Positions 11,157 to 23,286 of a stretch of DNA of 64,000 bases are shown here, piece after piece. Under the pieces are notes generated by a model. The model saw only the letters and a program-made list of their open reading frames with translations. It had not been told where the DNA came from and did no database searches. The first letter of the stretch is position 1; the number at the start of each line of letters is the position of its first letter. The translations under genes and the position numbers were made by a program. This DNA is from Asterias rubens (taxonomy: Eukaryota; Echinodermata; Asteroidea; Forcipulatida; Asteriidae). The DNA lies in the NCBI RefSeq assembly GCF_902459465.1, contig NC_047075.1, forward strand, positions 12,083,119 to 12,147,118, given 5' to 3'.

Positions 11157-12691
11157 TATACCGAAGTAAACGATTGTATAGATTTTGGATTTGTTTGTTT
11201 CATTGAAAAGACTGAACACATAATGACATTACTTCGAGTATCAATGAGTTAAAGGATCACTGAAAAGGAATGCAAAAGCACCTTGCTTGATTTGATCGAA
11301 AGGTGAATGATAACGTCAGTTAAAGAAACGATTCATATCATGCATCACCTGTCCTCATACTCAAGCAAACAGTACATTCATGCCCAGTCCATTCTGTATG
11401 TCTGATGCACCTCTGAAAGTCCTCATTCTTGGTCATACATCATAGATACAGTTATTATTTAAGGGCAGAGTAATTAAGACAGCGCCAACGTTTATTTGGG
11501 AAAAGCGTCAGTTTATCAAAAACTCCTTAAATATCAATGCGCCAACTATTATTATATCTGGTTATGATACAAACATTTCCTCGAAACTGTAGCCCGTAGG
11601 CCTGAAGAAGGCTGTTTGAAGAGAAGACGATGATAAAATTTCAGTTTTAGATGTAGGAGGAAAACCCCAGATGGGGAAACTCACGAAATCAGGTGGAGAC
11701 AGGAAACCACATCCACATGTGAGGTTCTGGTCTGCGGTGGGATTGAAGTAGGTTTATTTGTCACCGTTCACAATTACATGTTTTTACCATCTCTCTAGCT
11801 TTTAAATCGCAGCAGGAGTAGCTTTATCTTCACCGTTTTTTGCAAAATAACAAACAAAACGAGCTTGCGATATTGACCAAAAATGTAACATCACCAGTGG
11901 TTAAATGAAGAATTTACTCATTTTAACAGACGCATTAAACACTAGACTTTGTTTCTTCATGTTAAAATATACACATGGGCATAATGATGCTGGCGATACT
12001 AAAATAGTATAAATACGTGTATTTGCTTCATGCAATGTCCCTTCATGGCCATCATAATGCCATTGTTTGAATTTTGAGAAGTAAACTGCTACTTTCACTC
12101 GCAAATATTCGATTGTACATGTTTTCGATAATATATGATATTTGAGAAATAAACTTGTTTATATTCGTATTTGATTGTATGAATGTTAAGAAACATAAGA
12201 TACGCACAATTTGTTTATGGATTTTGAGAAATGAATTGTATAATACGCACAGATTTGATCGTATTAATTTATGGAGAATGAACTGTATGATACTCAATTG
12301 TATGAATTTTGGAAAGTTAATTGTATGATACTTATAATTATTATATTGTATAAGTTTGAGAAATGAACTTTTTGGTACACATGATTGTGGAACTAATTAA
12401 TGTTTTTAGACACTGTTAAAATATATTTATATTGATGAAAAATTAAATGTTTTGCAGAATTCCAACATTCGTTTCCTTGTAACCACCCCCCTTGACATTT
12501 GAATCTAGCGGCTATATTATGCTACGGATAGCGATCGATGCTATAAGTATCCCACCCCCACGAATTGATTAGAGAAACATAAAAAGCGACCAGATAATGT
12601 TTATTGTGGATGAATTTATAAGCATGTAGGAACAAAAAGATTGTTGAATGTTTTAATCTAAAACAGTCTGTACTTGGTCTTACTTCAAATC
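11157..12691. other. element A 3' region
   Basis: AT-rich DNA after the stop codon. From about 12050 to 12400 there is a loose repeat of 'tttgagaaa(t/g)aa..tgtatgatac'. No coding sequence recognised. Confidence 0.4.
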
Positions 12692-12873
12692 AATAGACCT
12701 TTATCATGGTGCAGCCATATTGATTTTCTCCCATTCAAATCAGTGTAACCATACCGAGTCTGGAAGAAACCAAAAAGTCTGGTTCCTTTTTGTACAATAA
12801 ATATTAGCATTTATTACAGTTAATGGATACAGGGAACATGACCAAGATGGTGGTAGCATGATAAAGGTCTATT
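12692..12873. mobile_element. MITE, 182 bp, TA-flanked
   Basis: Inverted ends AATAGACCTTTATCATG and its complement CATGATAAAGGTCTATT match over 17 bp. The outermost TA dinucleotides may be the target site (Tc1/mariner-like by analogy). Nested in element A. Confidence 0.65.
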
Positions 12874-12941
12874 ACGTTGCTGAAATGCGCCCTTAAGACC
12901 TTAATTTTCCTAGCGGAGATGAGAAATAGTTACTGGTAAAA

Positions 12942-13050
12942 GGACGTAACGCCCTTACGCCCTTCTTCCGGGAACAATTTACACACGAAGAATTTTCACA
13001 CTATAGTGTGAAAATTGTTCCCGGAAGAAGGGCGTAAGGGCGTTACGTCC
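12942..13050. repeat. 39-bp-arm palindrome at element A right end
   Basis: Arms 12942-12980 and 13012-13050 are perfect reverse complements by eye, beginning GGACGTAACGCCCTTACG. The 31-bp spacer holds a smaller palindrome around CACACTATAGTGTG. The arms are built from the same GGGCGTAAG motif found near both ends of A. Confidence 0.8.
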
Positions 13051-13282
13051 TTATGTTATGCCGTGCTCGGACGTTTTTGTTCCCGGAAGAAGGGCGTAAG
13101 CATAATTCTGCTTATAACTAAACAATAAAATAACATAATGCCATCAAATTAACACAACATAATGAATTTAAGCATATATCCACACAGTCCAAATCTCAAC
13201 TTCATACGGCTTAAAATGAGAGTTTTACGGCATTCAAACCTAAACTTGATTTCTTCGAATAAAGAAAAACAGCCCAGATCTG

Positions 13283-13312
13283 CCCTTACGTCCTTTTAAC
13301 GGGCACACGACG
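13283..13312 (-). repeat. element A right terminal inverted repeat
   Basis: CCCTTACGTCCTTTTAACGG through ACGACG at 13312, the complement of 5290-5319 with one mismatch. Followed by ATATATAATATA. Confidence 0.8.
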
Positions 13313-13615
13313 ATATATAATATATTTTGTTAAAAAATGTTTGATTGATGAACCATTTATTTTTATTATTTTTAAAATTATTACTACACTTACATTATAT
13401 TATGTAGGCCTACTAGTTAGTTTGTGGCAAAGGCCAAACTGATCATCACAAAACCTGAAACGAGCGGTTTTATACCGCGTATGGTAGGCTGATACTTTGA
13501 TTGTACATTCGTTTTCATCGGCTTTTTATTTTAGGAAACCTGTGATGTCGCAGGTTCAGCAGCAACTGAAAACCTTTTAATTAATCATAATCATAATTAT
13601 TTTGTTTCTGCTTAG

Positions 13616-13916
13616 GAAATGGAAATCATCAGGGTTCGCCGATGTCGTTGTAAGAAGCCATACAGAGGCCTGGGGTGCAGTCACAAATTCACCGATGACT
13701 ACGTCTTTCGTACATGTCTCCAAATGAATGCCCTTTACCCACGAGAAAAAATGATGTTTTTGCTTGGGAAGCTGTCCACCAGTGGAGTTTGAGCCGGACC
13801 AATGACGGAGACCAGGAAACAAAAACAGAAGGAGCGGCAGAACAAAAGGTCTACCATGGGCTACTATGTCAACAGGCTTCGAGTGTGTAGAGACTCCTAT
13901 TGCTTCATCTACAAGT
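13616..13916 (+). pseudogene. element B gene, exon 2, with in-frame stop
   Basis: Acceptor tttctgcttag at 13615. The frame reads MEIIRVRRCRCKKPYRGLGC, then FTDDYVFRTC and REKMMFLLGKL, reaches a TGA at 13790-13792, and continues in the same frame through KQKQKERQNKRSTMGYYV and RVCRDSYCFIY to a donor (AA|GTAAGT). The phases match exon 1 and exon 3. The Cys-rich start followed by 'R..m..L...ek...LLGkl' is, from memory, typical of this invertebrate transposon family. The stop indicates an inactive copy. Confidence 0.55.
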
Positions 13917-14177
13917 AAGTTGGAAAATACACTTAAAGAATCAACCTAGGATCTTGTTAGGATTTTGGCAAAGGCAAATTTTCCATCCTATTTCCTGTAC
14001 AGTTCTAGCTACATGTAGGACAATTAAATTGTTTGGACTCTAGAAACTGGAATCTAAAACTCGAACCTTCAATAAAGCTGAGGTTGATTGTGGTTGCTTT
14101 CTTTCACAATTTAAATTTTTCACATTACTACACTTTATTGAGTAAATAAATTTATTATTTATTTTTTTATTTCTAAG

Positions 14178-14445
14178 GGTCAGTGACAAATACATCACCA
14201 AGCTGACGAAGACAATGGAATAGAGGTTATGGAGAAACACAGCGGTGGGGCTCAGCAAAATAGTAGAAAGTTCGTCCTTGAGGACATTGAGAGAGCCGTG
14301 AGGTTTGTCACCATGTTTGCCGAGGAGAGAGCACTGACCATTCCAGGCCGAGTGCCCTCAAAAAAGTCATCAGATCCACGGATCAGGCTTCTCCCAGCAG
14401 TGGAAAATAGAACATCAATTTGGAGGAAGTACCGCAAGAGCTTGG
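14178..14445 (+). pseudogene. element B gene, exon 3, frameshifted
   Basis: Acceptor ...ttctaag at 14177. The frame from exon 2 continues VSDKYITKLTKTME and hits TAG near 14222. A shifted frame from 14229 continues MEKHSGGAQQNSRKF, then FVTMFAEERALTIPGRVPSK and LLPAVENRTSIWRKYRKS. 'FAE..AL.lPGR.p......LLPS' is a conserved block of the family. The end is unclear because a ten-G run at 14443-14452 follows. Confidence 0.5.
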
Positions 14446-14661
14446 GGGGGGGGGTTAGGTGGATAGGTGGATATGTCATCGCATCAAATCCTTTTTCTAC
14501 TATCAGGTACTGAACTTGAACCTCGTAGTCGAACTGAATCTATCCCTGGGTTGAGCTGCCCTGGCAATGTTGCAGCTATCTAGTGCAGACAATTTGGGAA
14601 AAAGATGACGTGCCACTTAAATCATGTTCAAGTATTATTATGCATTTCATGTTATTTTTAG

Positions 14662-14855
14662 ACCATAGGGTGATGGCCAGGACGTCCTTCAACAATGCAT
14701 GGAAGCGTCACATTCCGTTCATTCTAACGACAAAGCCGCGTACGGATCTATGCTGGACTTGTCAGCGTCATAGTCGGAAATTCTACCACAGTGCCAACAA
14801 CAGTGTTGAGACCAAGCGGGAACTCCTGGACCAGCATATAGAGCATCTACGAGTT
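14662..14855 (+). pseudogene. element B gene, exon 4, 5' part, split by element C
   Basis: Acceptor attttta|g at 14661. It reads FNNAWKRHIPFILTTKPRTD then LCWTCQRHSRKFYHSANN and stops being homologous at CGAGTT (14850-14855), where element C begins. The same CGAGTT recurs at 24699-24704, after which the frame resumes as VDMERQVYRDSVIAAK. Dropping one copy of the duplication gives a continuous frame. 'KPRTDLCWTCQ' is a family hallmark. Confidence 0.65.
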
Positions 14856-14861
14856 CAGGGA

Positions 14862-15385
14862 TGTGATTGGAGAATCATGAAAAAAACAGAAAATTGAAAT
14901 TATCCCAAAAGGTGAGTCCCAGCCTTGCGAGCGCGCAGCGCGAAGCCATTACGGCGTGGGGTCCGGGGCCCGCTTAAGGGCCCCGGGAAAATTTTTAAAT
15001 GTAGATGCTCTGTGGTGCAATCTCAGGGACATCTGGGGCATCTTTTAAGTTAGAATATTTTGCCTTTTTTGTTGTCTCTTCTTTAACTTTTTCAGTTCAT
15101 CAGTATCACTATTGGTTTGCCACTCATTGTTTTCATTTAAATACACTGGTATTACTGACATTGTCAGTGACACTGACAAGAACAAAGAAATACCCACAAC
15201 AAATCAAACAACACTAGACAATAATTTCTAACAGACAATTTATGTGTTTTTATTTGTTATTTCATGTCAGTTAACAACACAGCAGACTACTCACTTGAAA
15301 GTTGGAGGAAATGCGACTTATTTTTTTGATAACAACTTATTATCAAAACCATATCAACACTTAAAAGCATTATGCACTGATCTGC
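14862..15385. other. element C right-hand untranslated end (gene 3' side)
   Basis: Includes a GC-rich palindrome GGGGCCCGCTTAAGGGCCCC near 14967 and AT-rich DNA. No gene seen. Confidence 0.4.
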
Positions 15386-16462
15386 TTAGACATTTCTCTG
15401 TTTGCTATAATTTGTCTTCTTCTCTTTCAGTCTTTCTGCCAATTCTTGGAGAACCCTCAACCTTCCCTTCTTTCTCTGCTGCTGTAGGTGCTTGAGTCGG
15501 GCCAGCTTGCTGCTATCGTCCAAGGCCTGTTTTGCTGCCCTTTTACTGAGAAGAGTTTTCTTTATTTTCATTAATCTGAGTTGTTTTTCCTTTTCTTCTT
15601 TTGCAAGTGTCAGCTTCCTTCTGTATATAGCACTTGCACTCCTTATATTTCGACACATTGTTCTATCAACAGGCTGATTAGGGGAAGTCTTCTGGAACAG
15701 CTGGATGGCAGTTGTTGCTCTTGCCCTCAAAGCGTACTTGACTCCTTGAACAGCTCCGTAGGTTTCCACCTTCATGCGGCTCTTCTTTGTTCCCATAACA
15801 TCCCCCATCGTGTTGAAGGATGATTCAACCTATTGAAACAAGACAGTCTTTTACAATACTTTCAATTCCTAAATGAGATATGCATATTCTGAAATGAGGA
15901 ATTCGAAGTTGTTGTGTTTTATTTAGCATGGAACATTTCTTTTAGCCATACTCACCTGAGGACCTGAAAAGATGGAACAAACTGACAAGACAACTTTGCA
16001 AAGGGATCGGTAGTTGTTACTCTTAAGGACCAGTGTCCACCACTCATCAAGTCTCATGTTCTCCGTCACAGCAGGGAGGTGTTTATCCACCATGTACCTA
16101 AATATAAAAATAATAAATGTTTAACCTTACAATGTTCGGCATTTCTAGAAGTAGGGGATAAAGTAAATTCCAATGTTTCAATGAGTCATGCTCAAATCTT
16201 GACATGACAAATACATGTATAAAAGAGATAAAAGACTTTTTGAAATATAAATGCTTATTACCTGTGAACCTCAAGGTCATAACTGTCTCTTTCAGTTGAG
16301 TTGAGGATTGAAGTTGGCAGGAGGGTCAGCAGGTCCTTTAAAAGCTTGCAAGACAGATGGTGGCCATGTGCAGCTGGATCAATGCTAGACATCGCCCTCG
16401 GAAGCGGATTGTCAAGAGGAAGCTTTTTCTGGAGGTATTGGCCACAAGCTTTGAATGCTGTC

Positions 16463-16636
16463 CGCCAGTTATGTTATAGCGCCCTCATGCGTCCAGTTAT
16501 ATTGTAAACATTGGCTACGCCATCTTCTTTCACGGTGTACGTTTTGTCGTCACATTAAAGTTGTTCCTCTCGTTATAAGTCTAGTGTTTGGCCGTTTGTA
16601 ATCATTTGAGAGTCCCCACATATTACTATATTGGCG
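16463..16636 (+). repeat. 5' LTR
   Basis: 174 bp, identical by eye to 21830-22003. Contains ACATTAAAG and a TATTACTATATTGG end. Confidence 0.85.
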
Positions 16637-16849
16637 TGGTGGCAGCGTCGGAAACATTTCCACGCAATTTCAAGCTCATAACAGGACTGGTCGTCACAGG
16701 AAACCGTCGAGTTTGAGTACCATTTCCGGACTCCCGATCGTTTGCATCCTTCACAAGCAGGTGAGCGGCTAACCAGCTGATACTACAGCTGTGCATAACA
16801 CTGACTTTGATTTGTCCCGTAGCGAGAGTGACTACTACACCCTCCAAAC
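16637..16849 (+). promoter_or_regulatory. primer-binding site and leader of the LTR element
   Basis: TGGTGGCAGCGTCGG directly after the LTR is a plausible tRNA primer-binding site. The rest is untranslated leader up to ATG 16850. Confidence 0.55.
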
Positions 16850-19800
16850 ATGGCCACCACACATCGTGCGCCAAAACAGTGGTCCCTAAGTAAGAATGAG
16901 ACAGTAAACTCCTTCGAAAACTGGAAGCACAACCTGCAATATACTCTCTCGCTTGACCCAAACTTTGCCCCCTTTCTCATTGACAACTTCACATGGGACA
17001 AAAAGACTAAGGCATCTCCCCTCCGTGGATTTATTGATGATGATGACCAGGTCCCAGCTGCCAAACGCCGGACCGCTCAACAAAAGATGTCCATGCTCGA
17101 GCTCATGTTAGGCCAAATAGCTAACTACTGCCCAGTCATCTCCAGAAGCACTATAGTTAAGAATTCCACATCCATCACAAACATTTGGCAAGCGATCCGA
17201 CTACATTTCGGATTCCAGTCCACTGGGGGACACATACTAGACTTTGCATCCATACATCTCAATGCTGATGAACGTCCGGAAGACCTTTACCAACGCTTAA
17301 CGGCCTTTGTCGAGGATAATCTCCTTCGTCGGGACAGTGGCATATCCCACCATGGCCAAGTTATCAATGAAGATGAAGAGCTATCTCCTTCACTTGAAAA
17401 CTACATCGTGCTTACATGGCTTCGACTTATCCATAGTGGCCTCCCCCGCCTCGTCAAGCAACGCTATGGCACCGAGCTACGCTCCCGCACCCTAGCTTCA
17501 ATTAAGCCAGAAATATCACAAGCCCTGGAGTCATTGTTGGAAGAGCTACAGAAAACTTGTCCCCTCTGCAAACAAGTGGGACGCAATGACTATCGCCATT
17601 TCCTCAGTGAATGCCCCCACTTACCTGACCCAGACCGCAAGTACATCGCAAGAGCACGCCAAGTCGCTAATATTCTCGATGAGTCAGATGACGAACCCAC
17701 AGAGCTGGCTTGCGCCCTGGTTGACGAGCGTATTGACAACCAGCTTTCTTCAGAGTCATCGACAACACTACGTGTTCAGGTCCGACAATCCCCATACATC
17801 GACACGTTCCATGACCACCACACTGTCCGTGTTACCATTGATAGTGGGGCAACAGGTAACATGATTCGTGAGAACACAGCGAAGAGACTAAATTCCAAAA
17901 TACGCAAAAGCTCACAGTCTGCCCATCAGGCCGATGGATGCTCACCCCTGGTAGTCATCGGGGAAACCGACTTCACGCTGACGCGAGATGGGAGCGAATT
18001 TCGCTTTGAGGGATTAGTCGTCGAAAACCTTGACGTTGAAATTCTCGCAGGGACCCCCTTCATGGAGACAAATGACATTGCAATCCGCCCTGCAAAACGT
18101 CAGGTCATACTCGGCGATGGCACTACATACACATATGGATCTACCAAGGAACCCAAAGGTCGCCACACAGTACGACGAGCAGACGTCTTACGTGCCCCAA
18201 GTGTGGCAGGGCGAGTTCGCATCCCAAATCTCACAGACGAGCCCCTGGTCCTCAAGCGCAAGGAACAATTCTGCCAGGTTAGTCCAGTGTTCCTACCCCT
18301 GTCAGACAATCTTCACGCGGACAGTCATGAACAGGACACGACGGGTGCCCCAACAACTCCATGCCCCTCAGCACGCCACATAACGCACTCTGCCTCAATC
18401 ACACTTGATCCCAACAACATGTTGAATTCAGACATGCAGTCCAGATTTCGCGGCCTACATGAAGAATACGATGAGGTTTTCGACCCAACATTTCCTGGCT
18501 ACAACGGTGCGGCAGGCCCCTTTAAAGCCGTTGTTAACATGGGCCCAGTTCAACCCCCCCAACGCAAAGGCCGCCTGCCACAGTATGCCCAAGACAAGCT
18601 TCGCGAACTGCAACACAAATTTGACGAGCTTGAGAAGCAGGGAGTCTTTGCCCGCCCAGAAGACATGGGAGTCAATGTTGAATATCTCAATCCCTCATTC
18701 CTTATCAAAAAGCCAAATGGGGGCTTCCGACTTGTTACCGCGTTTGCCGATGTCGGCAGATACAGCAAGCCTCAGCCCTCCCTCATGCCGGATGTAGATT
18801 CCACCTTGCGCAAAATCGCACAGTGGAAATACCTCATCGCCACCGACCTCACCAGTGCGTTTTACCAGATTCCGTTATCTCGCCAGTCGATGAAATACTG
18901 TGGTGTCGCAACACCATTCCGTGGTGTTCGTGTATATACCAGATCTGCGATGGGTATGCCTGGCTCCGAGACAGCCTTGGAAGAGCTCATGTGCCGCATC
19001 CTCGGGGACCACCTCGAAAAAGGTATAGTTGCAAAGCTTGCCGACGACCTCTACTGCGGCGGCAACACCCTCGACGAGCTACTCAACAACTGGAGATCAG
19101 TTCTACATGCCATGTACAAAAGCCGCTTACGCCTTTCTGCATCAAAGACAGTAGTCTGCCCAAAGAGCACTACAATTTTGGGCTGGATCTGGTCCAATGG
19201 CACAATCCAAGCCAGTCCTCATCGGATAGCTACCCTCTCAACTTGCACCATACCCGACAAAGTTGACGGATTGAGGTCATTCATCGGCGCCTTCAAAGTG
19301 TTGTCACGAGTAGTTCCAGAATGCTCCAGCCTAATGTCTCCATTGGACGATGCCGCAGCCGGACGACAAACTAAAGACAAACTTACCTGGTCAGATGATT
19401 TACGAGCTGCATTCCGCAAAGCCCAAAGTGCATTGACCTCTGCCAAAACAATCACTCTCCCACGCCCAGACGATCAGCTATGGATTGTGACTGATGGCTC
19501 AGTCAAAAAGCACAGCATCGGCTCAACACTCTACATCACTCGCAATGACAAACCTCTCCTGGCCGGCTTCTTCAGCGCCAAATTGCGAGGTCGCCAACCT
19601 ACGTGGTTACCATGTGAGGTTGAAGCTCTCTCCATCTCCGCATCGACCAAACACTTCAGCCCCCTCATCATTCAGTCGAAACACCACGCATGCATACTCA
19701 CGGACAGCAAACCATGTGTGCAAGCGTTTGAAAAGCTATGCCGTGGCGAATTTTCAGCGAGCCCCCGTGTTTCAACATTCCTCTCCACAGTCAGCCGATA

Positions 19801-21517
19801 TCAAGCGTCAGTCCGACACCTCGCCGGATCAGCCAACATTCCTTCTGATTTTGCCAGCCGCAATGCTCCCACCTGCCACGACTCCACCTGCCAGATTTGC
19901 GCCTTTGTGAAGCATGAGGAAGATTCTGTGGTCCTTCGCATATCTGCCGAGGACGTGATCTCTGGTAACACTAAACTCCCCTTCACCAGTAGGGCAGCGT
20001 GGGCAGAAGTCCAGTCCGAATGCGCAGACCTACGACGCACCCATGCCCACCTCGTCCAGGGAACCCGCCCCTCTAAGAAACTTACCAACATCAAAGACGT
20101 TAAGCGCTATCTCCACGTCGCCTCTGTAGCCAAGGACGGCTTGTTGATAGTCCGCCGTGACCAACCCCTGTCTCCAACACGTGAGTGCATCATCGTCCCT
20201 CGTCAAGTACTAACTGGGCTCCTCACGGCACTTCACATTCAGTTAAGCCATCCTACTCGCCACCAACTTCACACTGTCACAAACCGGTACTTCTATGCCC
20301 TTGACATGGACAAAGCCATTGAACAGGTGACCACCAGCTGTCATCACTGTGCATCCCTACGCACCACACCGCATACTGTGATTGAACAATCCACGGGAGA
20401 TCCCCCAGAGACAATCGGTGTCTCGTTTTCCGCCGACGTCATCAAACGCAACCGCCAACTTATCCTCGTCGTGCGCGAAAATACTACTTCGTTTACTGCA
20501 TCATGTCATGTGGACAGCGAACGTCACGATACGCTCCGTGATGCACTGATTCGCCTTTGCATTGAGCTTCGGCCATTGGACGGCCCTCCTGCAGTAATTC
20601 GCACCGACCCAGCTCCCGGGTTCACACGCCTTGTCCGCGATGACTTCCTCAAACAACACCACATGAGCATTGAAGTTGGCCGGATCAAAAACCCCAATAA
20701 GAATCCAGTCGCAGAGAAGGCAGTTCGTGAATTGGAGGAAGAACTTCTACGTCTGGACCCAATGGGAGGAACCACTACACCATTGGCCCTCTCTCTCGCC
20801 ACCGCTAACCTGAATTCCCGCATCCGCACTCGTGGGCTCTCTGCCCGTGAAATGTGGCATCAACGCGATCAATTCACAAATCAACAAATCCCGTTCTCCG
20901 ACCTGCAGATGATCCAGTCACAACACCAGCATCGCACAACAAACCACCCCTACAGCGAACGGTCTAAAGCTCCCCTGAGACCCGCTGCGCCAACGCCACA
21001 GCTTGAGGTTGGTGACCTTGTGTACCTGTACTCTGACCGTGACAAAACCCGAGCAAGAGACCGATACCTCGTCTCATCCGTCGAAGGTGCATGGTGCAAC
21101 ATTCGCAAGTTCCGGGGCTCCCAACTAAGATCTGCATCGTACCGAGTCAAGAAATCCGAATGCTACAGGGTTCCATCACACTGGGAACACACCAGCATGC
21201 ACAGAATGCCTCCCCCACCGGATGACACTGCGCATGAAGATGATGACATCTATCTGCAACCAGCACCACGACCCCCAGATCCACCACACATCCCCACGGA
21301 ACTATCCACACCTGCTGATGATTCCTCCGACATTGTCCCAATCACCGAGGAGTTCACACCTCACAGCGCTATGGGTTCAAGCGAGACACCCACTCCCGTC
21401 ACTGATGAAGAGCCACCCACACCAGCCCAGCCCTGTTCCACTGTACCTACTCATAGGCGCTCCAGTCGTCAGCGCAGCCTGCCAAAACACCTGAAAGACT
21501 TTGTTCTGGACTATTAG
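16850..21517 (+). CDS. gag-pol: gag-pol polyprotein, 1555 aa
   Basis: One frame covers all functions. Residues 1-230: gag-like. About 237: a zinc knuckle variant, [19 protein letters not shown]. About 331: aspartic protease motif IDSGATGN. About 600-800: reverse transcriptase with [26 protein letters not shown] and LADDLY (D732-D733). About 882: RNase H IVTDGS. About 1134: integrase HHCC zinc finger (HPTRHQ...CHHC). Integrase catalytic residues D1196, D1253 and E1289; the last two are 35 residues apart. Order PR-RT-RH-IN fits Ty3/Gypsy. No frameshift separates gag from pol, and no stop was found. BEL is a less likely alternative. Confidence 0.85.
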   Translation: MATTHRAPKQWSLSKNETVNSFENWKHNLQYTLSLDPNFAPFLIDNFTWDKKTKASPLRGFIDDDDQVPAAKRRTAQQKMSMLELMLGQIANYCPVISRSTIVKNSTSITNIWQAIRLHFGFQSTGGHILDFASIHLNADERPEDLYQRLTAFVEDNLLRRDSGISHHGQVINEDEELSPSLENYIVLTWLRLIHSGLPRLVKQRYGTELRSRTLASIKPEISQALESLLEELQKTCPLCKQVGRNDYRHFLSECPHLPDPDRKYIARARQVANILDESDDEPTELACALVDERIDNQLSSESSTTLRVQVRQSPYIDTFHDHHTVRVTIDSGATGNMIRENTAKRLNSKIRKSSQSAHQADGCSPLVVIGETDFTLTRDGSEFRFEGLVVENLDVEILAGTPFMETNDIAIRPAKRQVILGDGTTYTYGSTKEPKGRHTVRRADVLRAPSVAGRVRIPNLTDEPLVLKRKEQFCQVSPVFLPLSDNLHADSHEQDTTGAPTTPCPSARHITHSASITLDPNNMLNSDMQSRFRGLHEEYDEVFDPTFPGYNGAAGPFKAVVNMGPVQPPQRKGRLPQYAQDKLRELQHKFDELEKQGVFARPEDMGVNVEYLNPSFLIKKPNGGFRLVTAFADVGRYSKPQPSLMPDVDSTLRKIAQWKYLIATDLTSAFYQIPLSRQSMKYCGVATPFRGVRVYTRSAMGMPGSETALEELMCRILGDHLEKGIVAKLADDLYCGGNTLDELLNNWRSVLHAMYKSRLRLSASKTVVCPKSTTILGWIWSNGTIQASPHRIATLSTCTIPDKVDGLRSFIGAFKVLSRVVPECSSLMSPLDDAAAGRQTKDKLTWSDDLRAAFRKAQSALTSAKTITLPRPDDQLWIVTDGSVKKHSIGSTLYITRNDKPLLAGFFSAKLRGRQPTWLPCEVEALSISASTKHFSPLIIQSKHHACILTDSKPCVQAFEKLCRGEFSASPRVSTFLSTVSRYQASVRHLAGSANIPSDFASRNAPTCHDSTCQICAFVKHEEDSVVLRISAEDVISGNTKLPFTSRAAWAEVQSECADLRRTHAHLVQGTRPSKKLTNIKDVKRYLHVASVAKDGLLIVRRDQPLSPTRECIIVPRQVLTGLLTALHIQLSHPTRHQLHTVTNRYFYALDMDKAIEQVTTSCHHCASLRTTPHTVIEQSTGDPPETIGVSFSADVIKRNRQLILVVRENTTSFTASCHVDSERHDTLRDALIRLCIELRPLDGPPAVIRTDPAPGFTRLVRDDFLKQHHMSIEVGRIKNPNKNPVAEKAVRELEEELLRLDPMGGTTTPLALSLATANLNSRIRTRGLSAREMWHQRDQFTNQQIPFSDLQMIQSQHQHRTTNHPYSERSKAPLRPAAPTPQLEVGDLVYLYSDRDKTRARDRYLVSSVEGAWCNIRKFRGSQLRSASYRVKKSECYRVPSHWEHTSMHRMPPPPDDTAHEDDDIYLQPAPRPPDPPHIPTELSTPADDSSDIVPITEEFTPHSAMGSSETPTPVTDEEPPTPAQPCSTVPTHRRSSRQRSLPKHLKDFVLDY

Positions 21518-21829
21518 TTCCCGAACCTCACTTCGTTATAGTGTTTTTGCTTTTGTTTTACGGGGCAGAATAATCCCCATGCTTTTAGGCTCGAGGGTAG
21601 TCCACCCCTATGACAGCCTCAGTTTTTTGCTCTTCATTTTTTTCCCTTGTTCTTTGACAGCTGATCACTAACTCATTGTACGCGAGACAGCGTTTTTGAA
21701 CAATGACTGTAACTTGTTTGCTTCCCACAGGTCACATTGCCTTTTTTTCTGCATGTACAGTACATGTAGATGCTCGGCCTTGTACTTATGTATTGTTTTT
21801 CCATAGAATAGAAGAAAAAGAAGTAGTCG
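21518..21829 (+). other. 3' untranslated part and polypurine tract of the LTR element
   Basis: No open frame. It ends with the purine-rich stretch agaatagaagaaaaagaag just before the 3' LTR, the expected plus-strand priming site. Confidence 0.5.
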
Positions 21830-22003
21830 CGCCAGTTATGTTATAGCGCCCTCATGCGTCCAGTTATATTGTAAACATTGGCTACGCCATCTTCTTTCAC
21901 GGTGTACGTTTTGTCGTCACATTAAAGTTGTTCCTCTCGTTATAAGTCTAGTGTTTGGCCGTTTGTAATCATTTGAGAGTCCCCACATATTACTATATTG
22001 GCG
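21830..22003 (+). repeat. 3' LTR
   Basis: 174 bp, identical by eye to the 5' LTR. It ends TATTGGCG and is followed by GTC, which also precedes the 5' LTR. Confidence 0.85.
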
Positions 22004-23286
22004 GTCGACACTTGTCTTCTGAAGTTCAGCGCAATGGAATCAGCAGTATTTGTGTTCTTCAGGATATGCCCAGCTTTGTTTCCAACAAACATTTCCTTTT
22101 CCTTGAGAAACTGACCATTATCTTCAGTTAGGGGCATTGTCTTCAGCTGAGAGGGTGTCTTGTTCAATATTTCCTCCTGCTTCACATAACAGGATATAAA
22201 GTCTCTGAACAGTTGCTCCTGTCGGTCTGCCAGTATGTGTACCATTGGCTGTTTGGACTGAAAGAGGACAACGTAGCTCTTCAGAAGTGGGAGGACTGAC
22301 TGGTAAAAGCTGAGAGTTAGGATAGACTTCTTGGCCTGAAAGATAACTTTGGAAATTATATGTTTTTTCCGCTTCTTTCCATCATTGGTCATGTTCTTGG
22401 AACCGTTCAATTTCCAAATCTGCTTCAGCCTTTCCTTGGCAGCGAGGCTGACATCATGCTTCCGGAAAATAGCTATCATCTCACTAAGATAAAATGCCAT
22501 GTCCTCCTTCGTCATAAAACCAAAGTAGAAAACCTGGTAGGCATCCCACAGCCGCAGTGATGAAAGTGCACAGTCATAGCAGGAGAGCCATCTATGACTG
22601 ATGAATCGCTCTGACACTGTGAAGCTGATGTTAAGGAGGGAGCAAACCTCTTGGAGAAGTTCTCTTAGATCTACAGACCATCGATGGTCATTGAAAACAT
22701 CATTGAAGAGGCCTTCAACGTAATACTTGAATGGCTCACAAAACTTCTTGCTTGCATTATGGATGTGATGGCATACGTCTCCATCAATGTCTAATAGTTC
22801 AGGATTCTTTTCTTGCCTGATCTTTACCTCCAAACCATTCTTTGATCCTCGCATGACGTTGCAAGAAGCCATAAGTATAGCCATGACGTTTGTCCAGGGG
22901 ATCTGATGTTCCTTAAAGAGATCATTCAGTGCTTTCATAACTGACTGCGTTGTAACTCTAATTAACTCCAGAGCTGCGAGATGTTCAACCATAACTCGAC
23001 CTTCATCAGCAGAGTAATAGCTAACCAGCACACCCAAGACTCGTTTGTTGTTGCTGCTGGTGCTTTCATCAATATTCAGACAGAATGGACTATGCTTGAT
23101 ATGGGCAAGTGTCTTGTCTCGAAATGTTTTCTCGAGACCGTACATCTTGTATCCTGCCGAAGTCCTGTCCATGGAAAGAGTGCTCAGCATCTTTGAATCC
23201 TTCGCAAGCTCCTTTGCAAGGGCTATGACAACTGGGGCCATGGTCATGGGCATACTGTGTTCTGCAATTACTCCGAGAACCATTGC

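Larger units (their letters stand above)
5290..13312 (+). mobile_element. DNA transposon A, 8.0 kb, apparently intact
   Basis: Inverted ends of 30 bp (5290-5319 and 13283-13312, starting CGTCGTGTGCCCG) match at 29 of 30 positions and are flanked by TA-rich DNA. Both ends hold extra copies of GAAGGGCGTAAG or GGTAAAAGGACG in both orientations, as expected for transposase-binding sites. Inside is a six-exon gene with an open joined frame encoding a DDE/DDD-like protein. It lies in intron 1 of element B and therefore inserted after B. A 182-bp MITE at 12692-12873 is nested in it. Superfamily not assigned. Confidence 0.75.
16463..22003 (+). mobile_element. LTR retrotransposon, 5541 bp, young, Ty3/Gypsy-like
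   Basis: Two 174-bp LTRs (16463-16636, 21830-22003) appear identical, and a single gag-pol frame is open. The LTR termini are CGCCA...TGGCG rather than TG...CA. The flanking repeat is GTC (16460-16462 and 22004-22006), only 3 bp, and removing one copy restores the hAT frame. TGGTGGCAGCG after the 5' LTR is the likely primer-binding site, and the purine-rich agaatagaagaaaaagaag before the 3' LTR the likely polypurine tract. No envelope gene. Confidence 0.85.

Noticed and set aside
17307..21494. Many frames of 60-147 codons inside the LTR element
   Set aside because: Alternate-frame shadows of the gag-pol frame, which has all the motifs.
16850..21517. Endogenous retrovirus
   Set aside because: No envelope frame; one gag-pol frame as in retrotransposons.
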